Origin: JBBQTU01 sp038213005
Lineage (GTDB): Bacteria; Planctomycetota; Phycisphaerae; Tepidisphaerales; Tepidisphaeraceae
Direction: 5' to 3'
DNA length: 6,376 bases
Assembly: GCA_038213005.1 (NCBI GenBank)
Contig: JBBQTU010000236.1
Span: 1 to 6,376, forward strand
How positions within the stretch are numbered: position 1 is the first letter of the stretch; each line of letters opens with the position of its first letter. The notes under the pieces are model-generated. The model was not told where the DNA came from. It did not search any database and saw nothing but the letters and a program-made list of their open reading frames with translations. The translations under genes and the position numbers were made by a program. This document shows, piece by piece, positions 1-6,376 of the stretch.

Positions 1-2323
1 CCTTTTCACCATTCATCGCGTACCAGCACCCGGCCTCGCCCTGCATCGCCTTGACAGGTCCGCTAATCATCCCGCGGGGCGCAACGACTTCGCCACCCAG
101 CATCGGCGGGGCGCCGGCGCCCTGGACCGGATAGGTCCAAAGGCATTTACCGTTTCGCCAGCCACCCCAGTTCCAGCGGGAAATGATCCAGCCATCCGGC
201 GACCGGTTGACCGAAGTGCCCCAGTAAGGATCGCCTTCGCCATATATGAACATCGGCATCGGCGGCAGGATGAATTCGGTTTTGTTCAGGTCCCACGACG
301 GGATCCCTTTGCTGTCTACCACCGGAGCCGGGACATGCAGTCCCCAGTTGGCTGTAAAAGATAAATCCGAAGCGAATCCCCCCTGGACAAATCCATTCAT
401 CTTTTGGGTCTTGCCGTTCGCGTCAACCCAGGTGCCATCCTGGTGCCAGAAATAATACTCATCGGCATCGACCCGGTGATTGCCATTACGGTCGGACCAG
501 GCGATAAGCATCTCGCTTGAGCCGATGTTTTTCAGCCCGGCTTTTTCTTTCGCCTGCTTGAAATTGTCGTTAAATCCATCCCCCCCCCATAAAAAACCAT
601 CGTCGCCAAGGCGCGCGACAGGCCAAACCGCATTGTCTTCCCCGACCATCCAAATCGTCCCACCACCGGTAAAATATGTCCTGCCGTTGAGGTGTATGGG
701 GTGGTCGCCGGGATAACCCCAACGACCACCCTTGTATTCGATGCCAAAGGCTTCTTCGATGGTGTTTTTCTTGTTTTTTCCGTTCAACAGGATGGCCTTC
801 GGTTTTGCCGTGCCCGTCTTCCAATCAAGCGCGAACTCCATCAGCCCGCCGAAATCCATGTAAAACATCCGGGTTTTATCCGTCGGGTCGATCGTACCGC
901 CGCCGCCGTATTTGGGCGGGCCGTAATGAGCACGCAGAAACGCACCGGTCTGGGCGTTCCAGATGCTGACCCGTTTGGGCAGATGGGTGGCTTCAACGAC
1001 CCAAAGCTGGCCCCGGTCATCGACCGCCAGGCCCAGGGGGGCTTGCATCTTTAATTCGTCGTATGTCCCCAACTGAGTGCCATCGTTTGGTTTGCCGATT
1101 GCTCGCAGGAACTCGCCAGCCGGCGTGAACACCTTGACCTGATTGCTGTTACCCCCATCAGCAACATATAGCTCAGTGCTGTCCGGGTTGAATACCAGGG
1201 CACGCGGATCAGACAGTTCCTGGGTGATCAGTTCCGTCCGTCCTTCCAGTTTGGGTCCTGACGGCTTGCCATCAGCGCCCGGCTGCGGACGCGTCACTTG
1301 ATAGCGTAAAACCTTGCCGTCGCTGATCACCAACAGTCGCCCGGTTCGGTCAAACTGCAGGCCGCGTGGTTTGATCATCGGCACCGTGCCAACGATAGTT
1401 CCTGTGCGAACGTCGGCAAAAACCAGCGACTCATCAGCCGCTGAATTAAATACGACCAGACCGTCATATACGGCCAGTGAATTGCCGCTGCCATTCCCGG
1501 GCTTCAATGGATCATAGCCAACAATTTCCACGCCGTTCCCGTTCTTATGACACCCGCGGATGGTGATCCTTTTCTCCGAAGAGATTACCAGGTAAGCGTA
1601 AATATCCGGATTAGCGTCTTTACCCCCGTCCCGGGCGGCCGCCTGCGCGCCGGACCAACCCCAGAGTTGGCGGCGCTGGAGGGTTTTGCCGTCAAGCCCG
1701 ACCCAAACCAAGGGCGATCCGGCTTCAGCGACCAATGCGGTGAGCAGGACCTGAGGCGCGCCATTTCCGTAAGGCGATCCGCTATTGGCCGGCAGGTACA
1801 CCGCCCCATAGGGGGAGGAATGGTCGGCCAGCCAGGCACCCGTGTTGTCTTTTGTCGGCCAGGGCGGCATGCCACCGCTGTAAGCCGTGAATTCATAGGT
1901 CAGCGTGATGCCGTCGTGAGTCAGGCCGCGCGCACGGTAGGTATCCGGCGGAACGCGCCGGCGTGTTAGAGCTCCTCCTGCAACCTGGTCATGACGCTGA
2001 ACAAACTGATTGACGTATTGACCGTCGTCATATCCGTCCCAGCTCAGCCGGTTACGGCCGGCGGGCAATTGCATCTCGGCCACCAGATTGCGCACCCGGA
2101 CGCCAGATGAAGTTTCGATCACCACGGTCACGAGTTGAGGCTTGTCCAATTCGATCCAGATGGGAATGTCGGCGACGGCCTGCGACGCATCACCACCGGT
2201 GGCTGCCGCGCTGATCGTGTCAGGCGGGGCTGCGAACGCGTCGTGTGGCGACGCAATAGACGCCAGCATCGCAAACGGAGCAAGCACGCACCACGTACGC
2301 ATCTTCAGTCGACTCATGGTCAT
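1..2323 (-). CDS. Exported FlgD-Ig / NHL-type beta-propeller protein, 3' end beyond window
   Basis: The frame is open from the ATG at 2323 to the left edge (774 complete codons, no stop), so the C-terminus is missing. Residues 1-31 form a signal peptide (basic start, hydrophobic core, AFA cleavage site before APPD). Residues about 53-134 resemble the FlgD Ig-like fold (VRVRNLVAE, LPAGRNRLSWDGYDDG, then PPDTYRARGL), with an extra stretch of about 20 residues before PPDTY. NHL-like blades follow: PRGLQFD (319), ELYVADGGNSNQVKVF (within 372-410) and APLGLAVDDRGQLWVVEA (from 426). An EF-hand-like loop, DRNGNHRVDADE, lies at 611-622. Two in-frame starts are possible: a GAGG at 2328-2331 lies 4 bases from the ATG at 2323 and 10 bases from the ATG at 2317. 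The gene begins 74 bases after the hydrolase gene, probably in the same operon. Family knowledge suggests a secreted binding or lyase-type propeller; the actual activity is unknown. Confidence 0.85.
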   Translation of the reverse strand, partial: MTMSRLKMRTWCVLAPFAMLASIASPHDAFAAPPDTISAAATGGDASQAVADIPIWIELDKPQLVTVVIETSSGVRVRNLVAEMQLPAGRNRLSWDGYDDGQYVNQFVQRHDQVAGGALTRRRVPPDTYRARGLTHDGITLTYEFTAYSGGMPPWPTKDNTGAWLADHSSPYGAVYLPANSGSPYGNGAPQVLLTALVAEAGSPLVWVGLDGKTLQRRQLWGWSGAQAAARDGGKDANPDIYAYLVISSEKRITIRGCHKNGNGVEIVGYDPLKPGNGSGNSLAVYDGLVVFNSAADESLVFADVRTGTIVGTVPMIKPRGLQFDRTGRLLVISDGKVLRYQVTRPQPGADGKPSGPKLEGRTELITQELSDPRALVFNPDSTELYVADGGNSNQVKVFTPAGEFLRAIGKPNDGTQLGTYDELKMQAPLGLAVDDRGQLWVVEATHLPKRVSIWNAQTGAFLRAHYGPPKYGGGGTIDPTDKTRMFYMDFGGLMEFALDWKTGTAKPKAILLNGKNKKNTIEEAFGIEYKGGRWGYPGDHPIHLNGRTYFTGGGTIWMVGEDNAVWPVARLGDDGFLWGGDGFNDNFKQAKEKAGLKNIGSSEMLIAWSDRNGNHRVDADEYYFWHQDGTWVDANGKTQKMNGFVQGGFASDLSFTANWGLHVPAPVVDSKGIPSWDLNKTEFILPPMPMFIYGEGDPYWGTSVNRSPDGWIISRWNWGGWRNGKCLWTYPVQGAGAPPMLGGEVVAPRGMISGPVKAMQGEAGCWYAMNGEK
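580..588 (-). repeat. G9 mononucleotide tract inside the propeller gene
   Basis: Nine consecutive G on the coding strand encode the part of W579-G580-G581-D582 after the T of the Trp codon; a T6 run lies just upstream (591-596). As given, the reading frame is maintained through the tract. Both alternative frames meet a stop within about 50 bases (near 570 and near 532), so a one-base change would truncate the protein. Such tracts can slip in replication and are also a common place for sequencing errors. Confidence 0.7.
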
Positions 2324-2327
2324 GGGA

Positions 2328-2331
2328 CCTC
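2328..2331 (-). promoter_or_regulatory. Ribosome binding site of the propeller gene (GAGG)
   Basis: GAGG on the minus strand lies 4 bases before the ATG at 2323 and 10 bases before the in-frame ATG at 2317. Neither spacing is ideal, so the exact start is open by two codons. Both starts keep the signal peptide intact. Confidence 0.5.
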
Positions 2332-2397
2332 ATTTTAGAAAGCGGTCGGAGCTGGCATCATTAGCCACCTGTAGACCCATTCGGGTAACAGCGAACG

Positions 2398-5300
2398 TCA
2401 TGGCAGCAAGGTCCACCGAATGGTGTTCGACGCCTTGGGTAACCAATACGGATGCATGGTCAGGCTGTTGGTCTTGGTCGCGCCAGACGCATCGCCGAAC
2501 GCGACGCCGCCGCCGTCGGCCGCATTGAAAACGAACGTGAAACCGACATCGCTTCCCGCCGACCATGGCTTGCCGCCCAATTCGCTCCATGGGATTGTCG
2601 CCCGGTACGTCGTAACGCCGTTGGCATTGGTCACCGAACACTCAGCCTTCACCGCATGCTGGTTGATCTTGCCTCGCTCCTGGTGTGGGAAATAGTGCCC
2701 ACGCGGGACGCCCGGCGCCAGCAGGCACCAAAGCTCGGCCTTTCCATCCGCGCATTGATATAGACTGAACTCGTAGTCGCTGTCGGGCACCGCGCCCCAA
2801 TACGCCGGCAAGCCGCTGGATGGGTATTTCAGGTCATGCGTCTTTGTCATCGCTTCCGATGCCGGATCCATGTTGATGGCAAACTGGAAAGCATCGCCAC
2901 TGAACGGCAGTTGATCCATGAACCCCGCACCACCGGGAAGGTAAACATACTTGAACTGCTCCGTCGATTTGCCCGGCTGACCCTGCGCTTCGGCCCAGCG
3001 TTTGGCCTCGCCGCTCTCCACCAGACGCTTGAGTTCTGGTTTCTGCTTGAGCAGATTCTGGTACTCCTGCCAGCCCGGCTCGTCTGCGGCGGTAACATAC
3101 CACTGACGTTTCTCTCCCCCCCAGATCTTTCCGTCATTGCGAATAGCCAGGAATGCGGCATACGGGCGAAGTTCTGCAAATTTTGTTTCGTCTTTGGCCA
3201 GGTTCCTGAAATATGCATCATCATCGCGAGTGGCCAAACGCGGCCGTTGCCGAATGCTCTTGGCGTCGACCGTCGCGACGAGATGCAGGCCCTGCTGATC
3301 ATAACCCAGCTTCACCTCGCCACGCCGAGCGGCAATCGCCATCTTCTGTTTCTGGATGAACGGCAACCAGATCGCCTCGATCTCGTTCCCCTTCACATCT
3401 CCCTCCGGCCGAAGCACCGTCGCACCGGGAAGCGATTCCCACTTCGTCGAGTCAGCCGATGCGGTCAGGCGACTGATCACTGTCGGCTGGATCACCTCAG
3501 TCCACTTGGTAGGTGCCAACCCCGGGGCATCCGGCGTGAACACGAACTGCATCGGCAGACCGCCGAAGACGCTCGCCGATAGCGGGATCTTCACTGCCAC
3601 CTCAGCCCCCGCTGGGATCTCGGTCGTCGACGTGAAGGACACCGGCTTCTGCGGATTCAGTCCCTCGGCCGACAGCCGGCCGGTGATCGTCCGATTCAGA
3701 AAGTTGTGGAGCGTCACCGGAAGCGTCGTACCTGCCTCAACCCCGGCCACGCCACTCGGCGCGATATGCACAGCGCGAAGGCCCTCCACCTCGCCGGCGC
3801 GAACCGCCTCGACCACGGCCTCGGCACCCTTTGCTGACGAAAGGTAATAAGCGCGTGTATCCAAGACCAACTTGTAGCTGCCATCGGTGTCACGCGGCAC
3901 CGGATTGCCATTGAGATCCTTCACATCAAACACACGCTGAGGATCGGCCACGCGGATGCTGCCAGTTGGACCTTCCTTCAACTGCCACCACGGGTTATCA
4001 CGAACCCGGGTGCTGTTGATCGAAATCAGCCGACCACACAGCACCAGCCGCGCATCGTTGTCCTCGCCAAACTGGTAGAGATAGGGAACGTGATCGGTAA
4101 ATGCCAGCCGCTTGAACTCCCGATCCTGAATCATCGCATTCCAGACTGCCATCGCGACAACGCTCGGCGTCGGAGTGATCACTCCCAGCGTCTTGGCCTC
4201 CTTCATCGGATGGTTCGCCAGATCCCGGTCATTCCCCGGCGCGACGTCCCAGAGCATGTCCTGGTGTGCGGGGTTAATCCATTTCTGCCCGTTGGAGAGG
4301 TACTGCGTCAGGAACTGCGCAGCGAGGACCTGTGAGTGCACTCCCCATGTTTCCGTCTCGCCACTGACGATCCCGTACTTCTCTGCCACGCGTGCACCAT
4401 AGGCGGCGAACAGGCTGACGTAATGATCGCTCAGCAGATCCAGCATGCCGATGGACTCGCGCGAATCGCCCGCCAGCAGCTTGTCCTCGGTGTTCATCAC
4501 CGAGCCAGTCCCCACCACCTTGATGCGACGGTCAACGGACTTCACCCCATCGTGAAGGCACTTGAGAATCTGGCGGTATCGCTGAGAATCGGAATTCCAT
4601 CCGCTGATGCCCTCGGGCTCCCACGGTTCATTGAAATGCTCCACGGCCCAAAGCCCTGATTCTCCGCCAGTCCAATACCGGCGGGCAAAGTTCGCATACC
4701 ACTGAGTCAATTGCGGGTCGTAGGATGGCGGGAGTTGACGCGTCATCCAGGCACCGGCGGCCTTGCGGTCCGGATCGGTATGGCACCCAGCGGTAATCAT
4801 CACCTCAATGCCCGCATCTCGATTTGCGGCAAAGAAGCCGTCGAGGCTGCCGTTAACGCCGTCCTTGGGATCACCGACCTTGGCGATCCCGCTCTGGATT
4901 TCCTTTCGGACCAGCCCGATGCCTGCACGGACCAGCGCCTGTGCGACATCCTTGTCATTGTGAACGCGAGCCCACGGCTCTCCGCCGGGCAGGCCCCATT
5001 CCCCCATGAGTTGCCGATAACGCCCGACGCGAGCCTGCGGCTTGGGGACACGCGCGATACTGCCAAGAAGCGTCTGTGATCCGTCCGGCCGGGCCAGCAC
5101 CAGGGCGTACATGCCATACGCATCGGGCAAAGCCACTTCGCCCGACATCTCGTCGCCGGTAGCCTTGAATGATGAAAGCGGCGTCTCGAGTACCGGAACC
5201 CCACCGGTCAGTTCGATGCGCCGAGCCCCGCTGGGATGTACGAAGCCATTCTCCGTGGCGTCAAATTGGCCTGTATTGAAGGGCACCGCCTTGATGCTCC

Positions 5301-5559
5301 CACCGGTGGCGTCCTGCGCAGGCTTGGCAGGACAAGCAAGCGACAGCATCACCTTCTCACCCGGCAGATACAACCCGCCTCGCACCGACAATCGCGAGAT
5401 CGTGTATTCCTTTTCAGGGCTCTTGGCCCCCACAATCCTGAGGTTCTCACCGTCGGCCGTCCAAGACACCTTGAACTGCGCCTGAACCGGCCCAGCGATA
5501 AACGCCATGAAAAGAACCATCGCCAATGCCCGCAACGGCCTATGTGAACCATTCAACAT
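2398..5559 (-). CDS. Secreted clan GH-A-like glycoside hydrolase with C-terminal CBM9-like domain
   Basis: Complete gene of 1053 codons, ending in TGA. The ATG at 5559 is chosen because GGAG at 5568-5571 lies 8 bases upstream; a GTG at 5568 would add three residues. A signal peptide ends at VQA (residue 27). Residues about 28-173 are a beta-rich domain. A TIM-barrel-like region spans about 175-500: AGIGLVRKEI (212), GIEVMITAGC (250), then AVEHFNEPW (305-313), where E311 sits where clan A enzymes carry the acid/base. SGETETWG (399-406) fits the strand-7 position, making E401 or E403 the candidate nucleophile. Beta-sandwich domains follow (VKDLNGNPV at 546; about 590-690). Residues about 695-1053 resemble a CBM9 domain (GDAFQFAINMD at 888, TIPWSELGG at 988, GFTFVFNAAD at 1006). 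The product probably cleaves an extracellular glycan. The GH family (GH39-like or unassigned) and substrate are not resolved. Confidence 0.85.
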   Translation of the reverse strand: MLNGSHRPLRALAMVLFMAFIAGPVQAQFKVSWTADGENLRIVGAKSPEKEYTISRLSVRGGLYLPGEKVMLSLACPAKPAQDATGGSIKAVPFNTGQFDATENGFVHPSGARRIELTGGVPVLETPLSSFKATGDEMSGEVALPDAYGMYALVLARPDGSQTLLGSIARVPKPQARVGRYRQLMGEWGLPGGEPWARVHNDKDVAQALVRAGIGLVRKEIQSGIAKVGDPKDGVNGSLDGFFAANRDAGIEVMITAGCHTDPDRKAAGAWMTRQLPPSYDPQLTQWYANFARRYWTGGESGLWAVEHFNEPWEPEGISGWNSDSQRYRQILKCLHDGVKSVDRRIKVVGTGSVMNTEDKLLAGDSRESIGMLDLLSDHYVSLFAAYGARVAEKYGIVSGETETWGVHSQVLAAQFLTQYLSNGQKWINPAHQDMLWDVAPGNDRDLANHPMKEAKTLGVITPTPSVVAMAVWNAMIQDREFKRLAFTDHVPYLYQFGEDNDARLVLCGRLISINSTRVRDNPWWQLKEGPTGSIRVADPQRVFDVKDLNGNPVPRDTDGSYKLVLDTRAYYLSSAKGAEAVVEAVRAGEVEGLRAVHIAPSGVAGVEAGTTLPVTLHNFLNRTITGRLSAEGLNPQKPVSFTSTTEIPAGAEVAVKIPLSASVFGGLPMQFVFTPDAPGLAPTKWTEVIQPTVISRLTASADSTKWESLPGATVLRPEGDVKGNEIEAIWLPFIQKQKMAIAARRGEVKLGYDQQGLHLVATVDAKSIRQRPRLATRDDDAYFRNLAKDETKFAELRPYAAFLAIRNDGKIWGGEKRQWYVTAADEPGWQEYQNLLKQKPELKRLVESGEAKRWAEAQGQPGKSTEQFKYVYLPGGAGFMDQLPFSGDAFQFAINMDPASEAMTKTHDLKYPSSGLPAYWGAVPDSDYEFSLYQCADGKAELWCLLAPGVPRGHYFPHQERGKINQHAVKAECSVTNANGVTTYRATIPWSELGGKPWSAGSDVGFTFVFNAADGGGVAFGDASGATKTNSLTMHPYWLPKASNTIRWTLLP

Positions 5560-5567
5560 GAATACCA

Positions 5568-5571
5568 CTCC
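5568..5571 (-). promoter_or_regulatory. Ribosome binding site of the hydrolase gene (GGAG)
   Basis: GGAG on the minus strand is followed by an 8-base spacer and the ATG at 5559. This favours the ATG over the GTG at 5568, which overlaps the motif itself and whose nearest other purine-rich match (GAGG) is 13 bases away. Confidence 0.65.
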
Positions 5572-5728
5572 ACAATAAGTTCCTCACCAGACTTCGGCGT
5601 TCATACGCACGCTGCAAGCCGGCGACAACACACACAACGCTCAAGGCACGGACAAGGCTTTGCCAGCCTCACTCGCGCGATCATCATCCCGGCCAATGCC
5701 GGCATAGGTCGAACGACCCGACACCATA

Positions 5729-5758
5729 TGTACAACGCAAAACGTAAAGCGTTGGACA
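5729..5758. promoter_or_regulatory. Candidate LacI-type operator (imperfect dyad centred on CG)
   Basis: The dyad is centred between 5743 and 5744. Perfect six-base arms CAACGC (5733-5738) and GCGTTG (5749-5754) flank an ACGT core (5742-5745). The outer TGT (5729-5731) and ACA (5756-5758) also pair. By my count 11 of 15 base pairs are symmetric. A central CG with symmetric arms is typical of LacI/GalR-family operators, which often control sugar-use genes. It lies about 170 bases upstream of the hydrolase start. No regulator gene is in the window, so the protein that binds is inferred. Confidence 0.45.
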
Positions 5759-5876
5759 CATTCTCTTGGCTAGATCGTTGGCGACCGCATGAACCATCCC
5801 TCAGTCACCATGAGCAGCAAGACAGCCGCCCGCATCAATTTAATCTGGCTGCTGGAAACCTTGCGGCGGCAATCGC

Positions 5877-6376
5877 TCATGGTGCCGCCGGGGCCGATGG
5901 CACCTCAGATACCGTGACCGAAGCCGTGTTCGAGAACGGCGAGTTATCCGTAGCGTTCACCGCTTTGAGTCGATAATAGTAGGTACTTCCCGACGTCGGA
6001 CCTGTGTCCGTGTAACTGACCTTGTTCGCCCACAAGGACGTCGTCCAGAGGTTCTGCGTGAACGCCGCATCCGTCGCGCGCTCGAGCACAAAAGAGGTCT
6101 CGTTGCTGGCGTCTACCCAGGTCAGCGTCGCCGATGTTGGCGAACCCGCCGTGGCTGCCAGTCCCGATGGCGGAGCGATTCCCGCCGTTTCCACGATCGC
6201 AAAGTTGTCCACGCTCAAGTACATGCCCACCGAGAAGAACCCGATTGCCATCGAGGTCACGTTCGAGCCGGTTGTAAACATCAGCGTTTGTTGACCGTCC
6301 GCAGTGTAAAGAGCCGACTTCAACCTGGGATTGCTGCCGTCGAAGTTCGTGACATAGAGGTACGCCCCCTTGCCCG
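5877..6376 (-). CDS. C-terminal part of an exported fibronectin type III protein, 5' end beyond window
   Basis: The open frame enters from the right edge and ends in TGA at 5877-5879, giving 165 residues of a longer protein. A TTG at 6321-6323 could be mistaken for a start, but the frame continues upstream with sensible sequence (GKGAYLYVTNFDGSNPRLK), so the gene is truncated by the window. Residues about 1-65 look like the last strands of a beta-sandwich (SVGMYLSVDNFAIVE), as in LamG-like or carbohydrate-binding jelly rolls. Residues about 72-157 are a canonical FN3 domain (ATLTWVDASNETSFVLERA; TYYYRLKAVN; SNTASVTV). The protein stops directly after SEVPSAPAAP, which resembles an inter-domain linker, and no anchor or sorting signal follows. 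FN3 domains act as spacers in secreted carbohydrate-active enzymes; the catalytic part, if any, is outside the window. It lies 317 bases upstream of the hydrolase gene on the same strand. Confidence 0.8.
   Translation of the reverse strand, partial: GKGAYLYVTNFDGSNPRLKSALYTADGQQTLMFTTGSNVTSMAIGFFSVGMYLSVDNFAIVETAGIAPPSGLAATAGSPTSATLTWVDASNETSFVLERATDAAFTQNLWTTSLWANKVSYTDTGPTSGSTYYYRLKAVNATDNSPFSNTASVTVSEVPSAPAAP

Larger units (their letters stand above)
5560..5876 (-). promoter_or_regulatory. Intergenic region and probable control region of the hydrolase gene
   Basis: This 317-base stretch has no convincing gene. It contains a 30-bp operator-like dyad at 5729-5758, three small perfect stem-loops on the hydrolase side (5655-5669, 5689-5702, 5707-5718) and the ribosome binding site at 5568-5571. 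I see no hairpin followed by a T-run after the FN3 gene stop, so termination there is not visible. A TACATA at 5732-5727 (minus strand) beside the dyad could be a -10 element, but no good -35 hexamer stands at the right distance, so the promoter position is unresolved. The gap length and the dyad suggest that the hydrolase gene starts its own transcript. Confidence 0.5.

Noticed and set aside
532..824. Apparent frameshift in the propeller gene, suggested by two overlapping minus-strand frames near the G9 tract
   Set aside because: Translation from 2323 stays open through the tract to the left edge with plausible protein on both sides, so the gene is intact as given.
1952..1967. Near-perfect 16-bp palindrome (AACGCGCC / GGCGTGTT) with an AGGAGG nearby at 1974-1979
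   Set aside because: Both lie inside the propeller coding frame, no start codon follows the AGGAGG, and the palindrome is explained by GC-rich Arg codons.
2836..3582. Long plus-strand frame of 248 codons
   Set aside because: It is antisense to the hydrolase gene, whose domains and signal peptide are convincing; the frame shows no recognisable protein features.
5641..5727. Minus-strand mini-ORF of 28 codons upstream of the hydrolase gene
   Set aside because: No ribosome binding site precedes it; open frames of this size are expected by chance, and it overlaps two of the stem-loops.
5770..5835. Minus-strand mini-ORF of 21 codons with a hydrophobic start (MRAAVLLLM)
   Set aside because: No ribosome binding site, not attached to any domain, and not in frame with the FN3 gene stop; treated as chance.
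5728..5976. Plus-strand frame of 82 codons crossing the intergenic region
   Set aside because: It overlaps the well-supported FN3 gene end on the other strand, has no ribosome binding site and encodes no recognisable domain.

Overview
The window carries three protein-coding regions, all on the minus strand, so transcription runs from high to low coordinates. Only the middle gene is complete. All three look exported or built from extracellular domains. I recognise no RNA gene, mobile element, CRISPR array or replication origin.

Layout in transcription order: (1) 6376-5877 is the 3' end of a gene cut by the right edge. It encodes a beta-sandwich-like tail followed by a canonical fibronectin type III domain. 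(2) 5876-5560 is a 317-base intergenic region with a strong LacI-operator-like dyad (5729-5758) and several small stem-loops. It is the likely control region for what follows. (3) 5559-2398 is a complete gene of about 1053 codons. It encodes a signal peptide, an N-terminal beta domain, a clan GH-A-like TIM barrel with an HFNEP acid/base motif, more beta-sandwich domains and a C-terminal CBM9-like domain with a long helical insertion. (4) 2397-2324 is a short gap containing a 23-codon mini-ORF that overlaps the stop of the hydrolase gene. (5) 2323-1 is a gene open to the left edge (774 complete codons). It encodes a signal peptide, an FlgD-type Ig-like domain, an NHL-type beta-propeller and an EF-hand-like calcium loop. 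This frame has no stop in the window.

Organism: moderately GC-rich DNA with large secreted multidomain enzymes (GH + CBM9), FlgD-Ig/NHL propeller proteins and FN3 proteins suggests a polysaccharide-degrading bacterium of the Planctomycetota/Verrucomicrobiota/Lentisphaerota group. This is inferred from protein style only; there is no phylogenetic marker here.

Working model: the hydrolase and propeller genes form a two-gene (or longer) operon, probably controlled at the upstream dyad by a sugar-responsive repressor. The hydrolase would act on an extracellular or periplasmic glycan. The propeller protein would be an exported accessory protein, either binding or acting on the same substrate. Substrate specificity cannot be read from the sequence. 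The most interesting points are the unassigned GH-A/CBM9 enzyme paired with the propeller protein, the candidate operator, the possible coupling mini-ORF, and a G9 tract inside the propeller gene.
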